Source: Streptomyces sp. DH41 (lineage in GTDB: Bacteria > Actinomycetota > Actinomycetes > Streptomycetales > Streptomycetaceae). From it: 64,000 nucleotides of DNA. The stretch is from positions 620,001-684,000 of the forward strand of contig NZ_JARVKY010000002.1 in assembly GCF_029813785.1 (NCBI RefSeq). The letters run 5' to 3'. The position numbers were made by a program, and so were the translations under genes. The notes beneath the pieces were generated by a model. That model worked only from the letters and a program-made list of their open reading frames with translations, was not told the origin of the DNA and searched no databases. The stretch's first letter is position 1. Each line of letters opens with the position of its first letter. This document shows positions 1 to 8,016 of this stretch, piece by piece.

Positions 1-211
1 TCCCGACGTCCCACCACCAGCCCCCAGCCTGCCCGTTGGTGACGCAGGACACATAAAGGTTCTGTGAGCTCGGGGGCAACCATTCACAGGTTTCACTGAT
101 CAAACAGGCGTACGGACCGAACCAAGGGCCACACCCGCGCCCCCACACGCGGAGGCCTCCCTGACTCTCCCGTATCGCCGCACGCGGTACGCCGGACCAC
201 CTGAGGTCTTC

Positions 212-1231
212 ATGAAGCTTCGTCGCGCCATGGCGGCAGCGGCCGCCACGGCAGTGATCACCCCGGTCGCGCTGCTCGCCGCCCCGGCCGCCTATGCGAC
301 CGGTGACGCGTCGCCGTCCCCGACCGCCACGTCCAGCAGCTCCACGGGCGATCCGACCACGGACCCGTCCACCGGGGCGTCACCGTCCCAGAGCGAGTCG
401 ACGAGCGAGACGCCCGCTCCGAGCGACTCGGTGAGCACGTCCCCGAGCGAGACGGACGACGAGGGCACCCCCGCTCCCAGCGGGTCGGAGACGACCACGA
501 CGGCGCCCGCGGACCCGTCGCCGAGCACCTCCGCTCCCGAGGAGACGGAGACCCCGGACCCCGAGCCGTCCGTGTGCGAGGACACCAAGGTCGACGTCAG
601 CATCGCGGGCCTGCCCGGCAAGATCGCGGTGGGCAGCGGCTGGCACAAGTTCTCGCTGAACGTGGCGAACAACTCCGGCTCCACCCTCCAGAACCTCGAG
701 TACCTGGCCGGCGCGTCCGCCGACCGGAACGGCGAGGAGCTGTTCGAGAGCAAGAAGGTCAGCCTCCAGGCCTGGAACCCCGACGACAAGATCTGGGAAG
801 ACCTCAACGACATCGGTTACGCGGTCGGCTACATCGGTTACACCGACGAGCTGGCGCCCGACTACGAGGTCGACATCCCGATGCGGATCAACGTGAAGGC
901 CTCCGCCCCCGTCGGCGCCGGCTTCACGCTCGGCGCGACCATCTACGGCGACTCGGACGGCGAGTGCACCGGCTTCGGTGACGTCGCCTACCAGTTCCAG
1001 ATCGTGGCCGCCGGCACGGACACGGAGGGCACCAAGCCGCAGGAAGGCGGCAAGGCGCCCGTCAGCGTGAAGAAGCCGGCGAGCAACACGCCGCAGGTCA
1101 CCGGCAGCCTCGCCGAGACCGGCTCCAGCTCCGCGCTGCCGACGATCGGGCTCGTCGGCGGACTCGCCGTCGTCCTCGGTGGCGGCGCGGTGTTCGCGAT
1201 GCGGCGCCGTAAGGCCGGCGCCGAGGCGTAA
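212..1231 (+). CDS. LAXTG-anchored cell-surface protein (class E sortase substrate)
   Basis: Secreted wall-anchored protein of 339 aa. Residues 1-30 form a signal peptide (KLRR, then an Ala/Val-rich core ending AYA). Residues 31-120 are a Ser/Thr/Pro/Glu linker of the kind that spans peptidoglycan. A folded domain of about 150 residues follows (first Cys in SVCEDTK, second in DGECTGF, possibly a disulfide). The C-terminus has the sorting signal LAETG, a hydrophobic stretch and the basic tail RRRK. LAXTG is the class E sortase motif of Streptomyces, whereas LPXTG is class A. GAGG about 6 nt before the ATG supports the start. The 211 bases upstream hold no gene. The folded domain is not one I recognise, so the role is surface display of unknown purpose. 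Confidence 0.85.
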   Translation: MKLRRAMAAAAATAVITPVALLAAPAAYATGDASPSPTATSSSSTGDPTTDPSTGASPSQSESTSETPAPSDSVSTSPSETDDEGTPAPSGSETTTTAPADPSPSTSAPEETETPDPEPSVCEDTKVDVSIAGLPGKIAVGSGWHKFSLNVANNSGSTLQNLEYLAGASADRNGEELFESKKVSLQAWNPDDKIWEDLNDIGYAVGYIGYTDELAPDYEVDIPMRINVKASAPVGAGFTLGATIYGDSDGECTGFGDVAYQFQIVAAGTDTEGTKPQEGGKAPVSVKKPASNTPQVTGSLAETGSSSALPTIGLVGGLAVVLGGGAVFAMRRRKAGAEA

Positions 1232-1265
1232 CCGGCGGGGCCGGCACGGCCCGCCGCCAGACGGG

Positions 1266-1299
1266 AAGGACCTGCGCTCGGAGGGGGGCGCAGGTCCTT
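1266..1299. terminator. Hairpin terminator between convergent genes
   Basis: A perfect 12-bp inverted repeat (AAGGACCTGCGC at 1266-1277 and its complement at 1288-1299) encloses a 10-nt loop. It lies just after the LAXTG gene stop and before the stop of the convergent oxidoreductase gene, so it can serve both strands. Confidence 0.8.
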
Positions 1300-1328
1300 C
1301 TGTGTGTTCCGTGCGGTGACCGCGTCCG

Positions 1329-3146
1329 CTACTTCCTCGGGGGCACCGCCGGTATCCCCAGGAACGGCAGTCGCAGCGCGCCGAAGGCCTCCGCCGGGAC
1401 CGCCGGGGACTTGGGCTCGACGGCGGGCAGACGCTCGTACGCCGTTCCCTGGGCCGGGCGCGGGTCGCTCTCGCCCTTGTTCGGCCAGTACGACATCGCC
1501 CGCTCGGCCTGGGCCGTTATGGTCAGGGACGGGTTGACGCCCAGGTTCGCCGAGACCGCGGCACCGTCGACGACCGAGATGCCGGGGTGGCCGTAGAGCC
1601 GGTGGTACGGGTCGATGACGCCGCTCTCGCGGGAGGCGCCGATCGGACAGCCGCCCAGGAAGTGCGCGGTGAGCGGGGTGCCCATCAGCTCGCCGACGTT
1701 GGAGCCGGCGAAGCCGTTGATCTCGGCCGCGAGGGCCGAGGCGCCTTCCGTCGCCGCCTTGATCTGCTTGGGGTTGGGCGAGCCGTGGCCCTGGCGGGCG
1801 GTGAGCAGGCCCTTGCCGACGCCCGTCGGCTTCAGGTGGGTCGTCAGGGAGTTGTCCAGTGACTGCATCACCAGGCCGATGATGGTCCGCTCCGACCAGC
1901 GCCGTGTGGACAGGGAGCGCAGGACCAGCGTGGGATGCCTGACCGCGTGGCCCAGGAAGCCCAGGACGCGGGACGCGCCCGAGGCGGTCTGCCCGGCGTA
2001 CGGGACCTGGAGGATGGACAGGCCGCCCATGGAGTTGGAGCCCTTGCCGTACCGGACCGGCTCGATGTGGGTGTCGGCGTCCGGGTGGATCGAGGACGTG
2101 ATGGCGACGCCGCGCGTGAAGTCGGCCCGCGACTCGCCGGTGGCCCTGCGGTAGTGCCGGTCGTCGGTCTGGGCGCCGACCAGGGCCTCGGAGTTGGTGC
2201 GGGTCAGCTCACCGAGCCGGTCGGATATGTGCGGGAGCTGTCCGCCCGCCTTCATGCGGTGCAGCAGGGTCTGGGTGCCGTAGGTGCCTGCGGCCATGAC
2301 GACCCGGCGGGCCGTGAAGGTGCGGCCCGTCCCCTTCTTCTGGCGGTCGGTGGGGAGGGTGGCGATCGCGAACCCGCCGCGCGAGTCCTCGGTGACCGAG
2401 GCGACCGTCGTCATGGGGTGCACGACGGCGCCCGCCTTCTCGGCGAGGTAGAGGTAGTTCTCGTTGAGGGTGTTCTTCGCGCCGTGACGGCAGCCGGTCA
2501 TGCACTCGCCGCACTCGTTGCAGGCCTTGCGGTCGGGGCCCGCGCCGCCGAAGTAGGGGTCGGCCACCCGCTCCCCCGGCTTCGCCCGCGTCGTGCCGTC
2601 GGCGTCCTCGCCGTCGCCGAAGAAGACGCCGACCGGCGCCATGTGGAAGGTGTCGCCGACGCCCATCCGCTCGGCGGCGGCCTTCAGGTGCACGTCGGAG
2701 GGGGTCATCGTCGGGTTGAGGCGGACGCCGAGCATCCGCCGGGCCTGGTCGTAGTACGGCGTCAGCTCGTCGTGCCAGTCGGTGATGTCCCGCCACTGGG
2801 GGTCGTCGAAGAAGGGCTTCGGCGGCACGTAGAGGGTGTTGGCGTAGTTGAGGGAGCCGCCGCCGACACCGGCTCCTGCCAGGACCATGACATTCCCGAG
2901 CAGGTGGATGCGCTGGATGCCGAACATGCCGAGCTTGGGTGCCCAGAGGTAGTTCCTCAGGTCCCAGGAGTTCTTCGGCAGCGACTCCCGGGTGAAGCGA
3001 CGGCCCGCTTCCAGGACGCCGACCCGGTATCCCTTCTCCGTCAGGCGGAGGGCGGACACGGAGCCGCCGAAGCCGGATCCCACGACAAGGACGTCGTAGT
3101 CGTACCCGTTCTCGTCCCGGGTCTGGACGGACTTCTCCTGTGACAC
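1329..3146 (-). CDS. choD: GMC-family FAD oxidoreductase, ChoD-like
   Basis: Flavoprotein oxidoreductase of 605 aa, closest from memory to mycobacterial ChoD (cholesterol oxidase-like). The FAD-binding GSGFGGS loop is near residue 23, with VGVLEAGRRF completing the Rossmann unit. GAGVGGGSLNYANT is the second FAD contact. The C-terminal VNPSLTITAQAERA is the GMC signature. A Cys-rich stretch (CNECGECMTGCRHGAKN, about residues 210-226) resembles that of ChoD. It follows the aldehyde dehydrogenase gene by 40 nt on the same strand, so the two may be co-transcribed. The substrate cannot be read from sequence: sterol oxidation is known for some relatives, but the chromosomal position beside guaB3/guaB2 is conserved in actinobacteria that do not use sterols. 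Confidence 0.85.
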   Translation of the reverse strand: MSQEKSVQTRDENGYDYDVLVVGSGFGGSVSALRLTEKGYRVGVLEAGRRFTRESLPKNSWDLRNYLWAPKLGMFGIQRIHLLGNVMVLAGAGVGGGSLNYANTLYVPPKPFFDDPQWRDITDWHDELTPYYDQARRMLGVRLNPTMTPSDVHLKAAAERMGVGDTFHMAPVGVFFGDGEDADGTTRAKPGERVADPYFGGAGPDRKACNECGECMTGCRHGAKNTLNENYLYLAEKAGAVVHPMTTVASVTEDSRGGFAIATLPTDRQKKGTGRTFTARRVVMAAGTYGTQTLLHRMKAGGQLPHISDRLGELTRTNSEALVGAQTDDRHYRRATGESRADFTRGVAITSSIHPDADTHIEPVRYGKGSNSMGGLSILQVPYAGQTASGASRVLGFLGHAVRHPTLVLRSLSTRRWSERTIIGLVMQSLDNSLTTHLKPTGVGKGLLTARQGHGSPNPKQIKAATEGASALAAEINGFAGSNVGELMGTPLTAHFLGGCPIGASRESGVIDPYHRLYGHPGISVVDGAAVSANLGVNPSLTITAQAERAMSYWPNKGESDPRPAQGTAYERLPAVEPKSPAVPAEAFGALRLPFLGIPAVPPRK

Positions 3147-3186
3147 GTGCTCTCCTCGTTGAGAACGGGTACGGGTGGCGGACTGC

Positions 3187-4800
3187 TCAGCGGAGGCGGA
3201 ACGCCTTCATCAGGCGCAGGCTCCGGCTCATGAAGGCCGCGTACGCGGCGTCGTCCATCCCCAGCGACGGCGCCATCGGCAGCAGCCGCTGGTGGGCGAC
3301 CGTCTGGGCCTCGGTGTACTTGAGGATGCCCTCGGAGCCGTGCCGGCGGCCGAGGCCGGAGTCCTTCATGCCGCCCATCGGGGACTGGACGCTGCCGTAG
3401 GCGGACGCGTAGCCCTCGTTGATGTTGACCGTGCCGGTACGCAGCCGGGTCGCGACGTCGCGGCCGCGCCGGGCGTCCTTCGTCCAGACCGAGGAGTTCA
3501 GACCGTACGGCGTGGAGTTGGCGTGTTCGACCGCCTCGTCCTCGGTCTTGAACCGGTAGACGGAGACGACCGGGCCGAAGGTCTCCTCGGCGCACACGGT
3601 CATGGGGGCCGCGACCCCGTCGAGGATGGTCGGCTCGTAGAAGTACGGGCCGATGTCCGGGCGGGCGACGCCGCCGGCGACGAGCTTCGCGCCCCGCTCC
3701 ACGGCGTCCGCCACGTGCGCCTTCACGGTCTCCAGCTGCCGCTCCCCCACCAGCGAGCCCATGTCGGCGCCGTAGGCGAGGGAGGTGCCGAGCCGCATGG
3801 CCTTCGTGCGGGCGGCGAAGCGCTCCAGGAAGGCGTCGGCGACCGACTCGTGGACGTAGAGCCGCTCGATGGAGATGCAGAGCTGGCCGGCGGAGGAGAA
3901 GCAGGCGCGGACGGCGCCCGCGGCGGCCTTCTCGATGTCGGCGTCCTGAAGGACCAGCATGGCGTTCTTGCCGCCGAGTTCGAGGGAGACGCCGACCAGG
4001 CGGGCGGCGGCGCCCTGGGCGACCTCGCGGCCGGTGCGGGTGGAGCCGGTGAAGGAGACGTAGTCGGCGTGCCTGACGACCTCGGGGCCGACGACCGGGC
4101 CGTCGCCGAGGACGACCTGGAAGACCTCGGCCGGCAGCCCGGCCTCGATGAGCAGGTCACGGGCCCACAGGGCGGTCAGGCAGGTCTCGGTGTCGGGCTT
4201 CATGACGACCGCGTTGCCCGCGACGAACGCGGGGAGCGCGTCGCCGACGGACAGCTCCAGCGGGTAGTTCCAGGGGGCGATCTGGCCGACGACGCCGCGC
4301 GGGTGACGCAGCTCGGTGACCTTCGTCAGGGTCGGTACGGCGCCGGTGTGCCGCCTGGACCGCAGATACGCGGGCGCCTTGCGGCCGTAGTGCCGGGCGG
4401 CGACGGCGACGGCCTGCACCTCCTCGTGGGCGTGCAGGCGGGCCTTGCCGGTCTCCAGCTGGATGAGGTCGAGGACCTCGGCCTGGCGCTCCAGGACCAG
4501 GTCGTGGAAGCGCAGCAGGACGGCGGTGCGCTGCCGCACCGGGATGCGCGCCCACACCGCCTGGGCGGCGCGGGCCCGCTCGAAGGCGCCGGCCACGTCC
4601 TCCGGCGTCGACTCGGGCAGGTCCGCCAGCTTCTCGCCGGTGAACGGCGTGTGGTTGGCGGTGCGGCCGGAGCCGGCCACGCCCTTGGTGAGCTGGGCGA
4701 CCAGCTCGGGCGTGACCACGTCGGCAGCGGTGCGGGCGCCCTCGGGGGCGGGGGCGAGGGGGTTCGTGCCGGTCAGTTCCGGGGCGTGCGCGTCCGTCAT
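3187..4800 (-). CDS. gabD2: Succinate-semialdehyde dehydrogenase (NADP+)
   Basis: Aldehyde dehydrogenase superfamily, 537 aa, most like the actinobacterial GabD2 type that oxidises succinate semialdehyde to succinate at the end of the GABA shunt. Seen motifs: cofactor-binding FTGSTRTGREV, catalytic Glu in ELGGKNAM, nucleophilic Cys in SAGQLCISIERLYVHE, and the late family motif EETFGPVVSVYRF. The N-terminal 50 residues are an extension rich in Ala and Pro. It is probably transcribed with the downstream GMC oxidoreductase (40 nt apart). Substrate assignment is by family resemblance; other semialdehydes are possible. Confidence 0.85.
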   Translation of the reverse strand: MTDAHAPELTGTNPLAPAPEGARTAADVVTPELVAQLTKGVAGSGRTANHTPFTGEKLADLPESTPEDVAGAFERARAAQAVWARIPVRQRTAVLLRFHDLVLERQAEVLDLIQLETGKARLHAHEEVQAVAVAARHYGRKAPAYLRSRRHTGAVPTLTKVTELRHPRGVVGQIAPWNYPLELSVGDALPAFVAGNAVVMKPDTETCLTALWARDLLIEAGLPAEVFQVVLGDGPVVGPEVVRHADYVSFTGSTRTGREVAQGAAARLVGVSLELGGKNAMLVLQDADIEKAAAGAVRACFSSAGQLCISIERLYVHESVADAFLERFAARTKAMRLGTSLAYGADMGSLVGERQLETVKAHVADAVERGAKLVAGGVARPDIGPYFYEPTILDGVAAPMTVCAEETFGPVVSVYRFKTEDEAVEHANSTPYGLNSSVWTKDARRGRDVATRLRTGTVNINEGYASAYGSVQSPMGGMKDSGLGRRHGSEGILKYTEAQTVAHQRLLPMAPSLGMDDAAYAAFMSRSLRLMKAFRLR

Positions 4801-4931
4801 GAGCCGCAGGGTATGACGCCGCGAGGGCTTTGTGTACCCGTCGGTAATGGGGATTCACCGAGTGCTCACACAATGCCAGTGATCGCTGGCAACAAACCCG
4901 CTGATCAGCGCGTTACGGGGCGGAACCGCCC

Positions 4932-6668
4932 TCAGGAATTCCCGACCTCCCAGTTCGCGACCACCGTCCGGGCGATCTCACGTCCCTCGTCGACGAAGTA
5001 GCCGCTGCCGGGGTAGTCGATCGAGACCCGGTAGTTGTCGCCGTTCCCGGCCGTGTAGTAGAGCACGTGGTACTCGCGGTCACGTGGGTTCTGCGAGTCC
5101 GTGGTCGTGTATTCGACGGTGTTCTCGGCGGCCTTGTCGCCCTTGTACTCGGTCTCGACCGGTTCGCCCTTGGGAGCGGGGGCGTCCGCGATGTCCCGGG
5201 CGTAGTCGCCGTCCTTGAGCTTGTCCCAGTCCGCCCAGGCGTGGGCGCTCGCGGTGGCGGGGAAGTCGCCGTCCTCGTCGTCGGCCTTGATGTCCCGGTC
5301 CACGTGGACGACGACCATCCCGCTCGGGTCGGTGAACGTCTCGTTGGTGCCGTCCCAGTCGTCGGCGTGTTTCTTCGGCTTCACGAAGTCGGCCGGCACC
5401 GCGACGCTCATGCCCGCCTTGTCGGGGAGTTCGTGCCGCTTCCAGCCTTCCGGCAAGGGCCCCGCGAAGGGGGCCGCGACCACCAGGTACGACGCCACCG
5501 CCGCCGCGACGACCAGCGCGCCGAGGGTGATCCACGCGTTGCGGCCCAGCCGGACGCTCCACCTGGACCCCGGCCCGGCCGGTCCGTGCCCCTCGGCGAC
5601 CCGTACGACCTGGGTGGGTGCCGGCGCCGGCGGGTTCGCGGCGGCGTCCAGCAGGGCCCGGACCCGGGCGGCGTCCGGGCGTCGCGCCGGGTCCTTGTCC
5701 AGCAGACCCGTGATGACCTCGGCCAGCGGCCCCCGCGCCGAGGCGGGCGGCGCGGGCGCGGCGTTGAGCACGGACTGGAGCGTGGCGGGGGTGTTGCTGC
5801 GGCGGAACGGCGAGACGCCCTCCGTCGCCGCGTACAGCACCACGCCCAGCGACCACAGGTCGCTCGCCGGGCCGGGGCGCTGGCCCAGCACCCGTTCCGG
5901 CGCGATGTACTCGGGCGAGCCGACGAAGCCGCCGGTGTCGGTCAGGTTGGTCTCGCCCTCGATCTGGGCGATGCCGAAGTCGGTGAGGACGACCCGGTCG
6001 TGCCGGCCCAGCAGTACGTTGTCCGGTTTCACGTCCCGGTGCAGGATGCCGGCCGCGTGCGCGGCGTCCAGTGCGCCGAGCACCTCCAGGCCGACCCTGG
6101 CCGCTTCGCGCGCGTCCAGCGTGCCCTCCTGCAACGCGTCGCCGAGCGTGCGGCCCCGCACCAGCTCCATCACGATCCACGGCTGGTCGTCCACCACGGC
6201 CACGTCGTGCACGTTGACCACGGCGGGGTGGTCGAGCCGGGCCGCGGCGCGCGCCTCGCGGCGCATCCGTTCGAAGGCGTTGTCCCGTTCACGTCCGGGG
6301 AGGTGGTCGGGTACGCGGGGCTCCTTGACGGCGACCTCGCGGTCCACGGTCTCGTCCTTGGCCCGCCACACCGTGCCCATGCCGCCGTGCCCGAGCTTGG
6401 CGATCAGCCGGTAGCGGCCGGCGATGAGCCGCCCGGCGCCCGGTTCCCGCGTGGGCGACTCCTCGGACCCGGGAGGCGGCGCCGACGGGGACGGGGACGG
6501 GGTCGGGAACGCCGACTGCGGTGACGGTGACGACTGGGGCGGCACGACCTGGGTGGGTGCCGCGTACGGGTTGCCGGGATGCGGCACGGCGACCGGCGGA
6601 TTCGGTGGTTGCAGGCCAAAACTCGTCGGCTCGTCCGACCCGTTGCGGGGTCCCCCGTTGCTGCTCAT
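4932..6668 (-). CDS. Membrane Ser/Thr protein kinase (PknB-like), array member 1
   Basis: Transmembrane eukaryotic-type Ser/Thr kinase, 578 aa from the ATG at 6668 (an in-frame ATG lies 9 nt further up; the start at 6725 lacks a ribosome site). Residues 1-80 are a Pro/Ser-rich cytoplasmic leader. The kinase domain has glycine loop GHGGMG (about 93-98), VAVK lysine (about 115), HRDVKPDN (about 210) and DFG with TDTGGFVGSPEY as activation loop. One membrane helix (NAWITLGALVVAAAVASYL) is followed by an extracellular domain of about 180 residues with a G-W-x-R opening, shared with three other kinases in the array. All catalytic residues are present, so it should be active. The ligand is unknown. 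The 131 nt between its stop side and gabD2 hold no gene. Confidence 0.9.
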   Translation of the reverse strand: MSSNGGPRNGSDEPTSFGLQPPNPPVAVPHPGNPYAAPTQVVPPQSSPSPQSAFPTPSPSPSAPPPGSEESPTREPGAGRLIAGRYRLIAKLGHGGMGTVWRAKDETVDREVAVKEPRVPDHLPGRERDNAFERMRREARAAARLDHPAVVNVHDVAVVDDQPWIVMELVRGRTLGDALQEGTLDAREAARVGLEVLGALDAAHAAGILHRDVKPDNVLLGRHDRVVLTDFGIAQIEGETNLTDTGGFVGSPEYIAPERVLGQRPGPASDLWSLGVVLYAATEGVSPFRRSNTPATLQSVLNAAPAPPASARGPLAEVITGLLDKDPARRPDAARVRALLDAAANPPAPAPTQVVRVAEGHGPAGPGSRWSVRLGRNAWITLGALVVAAAVASYLVVAAPFAGPLPEGWKRHELPDKAGMSVAVPADFVKPKKHADDWDGTNETFTDPSGMVVVHVDRDIKADDEDGDFPATASAHAWADWDKLKDGDYARDIADAPAPKGEPVETEYKGDKAAENTVEYTTTDSQNPRDREYHVLYYTAGNGDNYRVSIDYPGSGYFVDEGREIARTVVANWEVGNS

Positions 6669-6748
6669 GGGTCCATCCATATCGCGCCGCGCGGCCCGTA
6701 TCCACCACCGGTGGCGCGCGGTCACAGACCCGTGACGCGCACTGCCGC

Positions 6749-7888
6749 TTATCTCCCGTTTAGGTGCGTTGCGGGGGGCTCCGAGGGGGGCGAGGACGGT
6801 GATATCGGCTCCGTCGTCGGCCGGGATGTCGGCTGGGTCGTCGGCCGGGTCGTCGGCTCCGTCGTCGGCCGGGCCGTCGGCTCCGTCGTCGGCGTCACGG
6901 GTGCCGAACTCGTCGGCGTACCGCCCCCGCCCCCGTCACCGTCCGCGAGCAGTGCCGCCGCCGTGACACCCGCGCCCGCCGCCGCGACGACCAGCAGAAC
7001 CGCCATGAGCACGCCCCGCGTCACGCGCCGGGGTTCAGCGCTGCCGGGCGGCGCGGGCGTACGGCCCGTGGACAGGAAGGCGCGCAGCATCCGTTCCGCC
7101 TCCGCCGCGTCCAGCCGCCGTTGCGGGTCGCGTTCCAGCAGGCCCCGTACGACCGGGAGGATGGGCCCGGCCTGTGCGGGCGGGTGGATCTCCTCGGTGA
7201 CCACGGCGTGCAGGACACCGCCCAGCGAGTCCCGGTGGAAGGGTGATGCGCCGCTGAGTACCGCGCACAGCAGCACGCCCAGCGACCACAGGTCGGACTC
7301 CGGCCCGGTCCCGGCGCCGGACATCCGTTCGGGGGCGGTGTACTCGGGGGAGCCGACGAAAGAGCCGGTCTCGGTGAGGGTGGTGGCGCCCGCCACCTGG
7401 GCCACGCCGAAGTCGGTGAGGACGATCCGGCCGTCCTCGGCCACCAGCACGTTCGACGGCTTCACGTCCCGGTGCAGGATGCCGGCCGCGTGCGCGGTGC
7501 CCAGGGCGTCCAGCAGGGCGATGCCGATCCGGGCCGCCTCCGTGGCGTCGACCGGGCCCTGTCCGAGGACGCGGTCGGCGAGCGAGCCGCCGTCGACCAG
7601 CTCCATGACCATGTACGCGCGTTCGTCGTCCTCGACGACGTCGTGCACGACGATGACGTGCGGGTGCCTCAGCTGGGCCACGGCGCGGGCCTCGCGCAGG
7701 GTGCGCTCACGGCGCCGCCGGGCCTCGGCCGCCGAGAGGGTCTCGTCGAGGGGGAGTACCTTCACGGCCACCTCGCGGGCGAGCAGTTGGTCGGTCGCCC
7801 GCCACACGATGCCCATGCCGCCGCGGCCGAGCCGCTCATGGAGCTGGTAACGGCCCGCGATGACACGCCCGCCCGCCCCCTCGGTCAT
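6749..7888 (-). CDS. Membrane Ser/Thr protein kinase, array member 2 (short sensor)
   Basis: Ser/Thr kinase of about 379 aa. Start chosen at the second of two adjacent ATGs (7888), 6 nt after GGGA; several in-frame ATGs up to 7903 are alternatives. Kinase motifs are complete: GRGGMG, VAVK, GILHRDVKPSNVL, TDFGVAQ and an activation loop with TLTETGSFVGSPEY. A membrane helix (VLMAVLLVVAAAGAGVTAAALL) leads to an extracellular tail of only about 60 residues made of TEPT/RPTT repeats. It therefore lacks the globular extracellular domain found in its neighbours and may be regulated from inside or through the wall-spanning tail. It lies 80 nt upstream of array member 1 and is probably co-transcribed with it. 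Confidence 0.88.
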   Translation of the reverse strand: MTEGAGGRVIAGRYQLHERLGRGGMGIVWRATDQLLAREVAVKVLPLDETLSAAEARRRRERTLREARAVAQLRHPHVIVVHDVVEDDERAYMVMELVDGGSLADRVLGQGPVDATEAARIGIALLDALGTAHAAGILHRDVKPSNVLVAEDGRIVLTDFGVAQVAGATTLTETGSFVGSPEYTAPERMSGAGTGPESDLWSLGVLLCAVLSGASPFHRDSLGGVLHAVVTEEIHPPAQAGPILPVVRGLLERDPQRRLDAAEAERMLRAFLSTGRTPAPPGSAEPRRVTRGVLMAVLLVVAAAGAGVTAAALLADGDGGGGGTPTSSAPVTPTTEPTARPTTEPTTRPTTQPTSRPTTEPISPSSPPSEPPATHLNGR

Positions 7889-8016
7889 CATGCGTCCCAT
7901 CATGCCCCACCGGACGGGCCGGCTCCGGGCCGCCGCGACCCGGGTGGCCGACAACCGACGGGCGCTCGGACGCGGTTACGACGGCTTTTGGCCATCGCAC
8001 GGCGCGGTCCGGACGA

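Noticed and set aside
3175-5001. 608-codon open frame on the plus strand across gabD2
   Set aside because: It is a mirror of gabD2. The product is Val/Gly/Asp-rich without any motif, while the minus strand has a complete aldehyde dehydrogenase.
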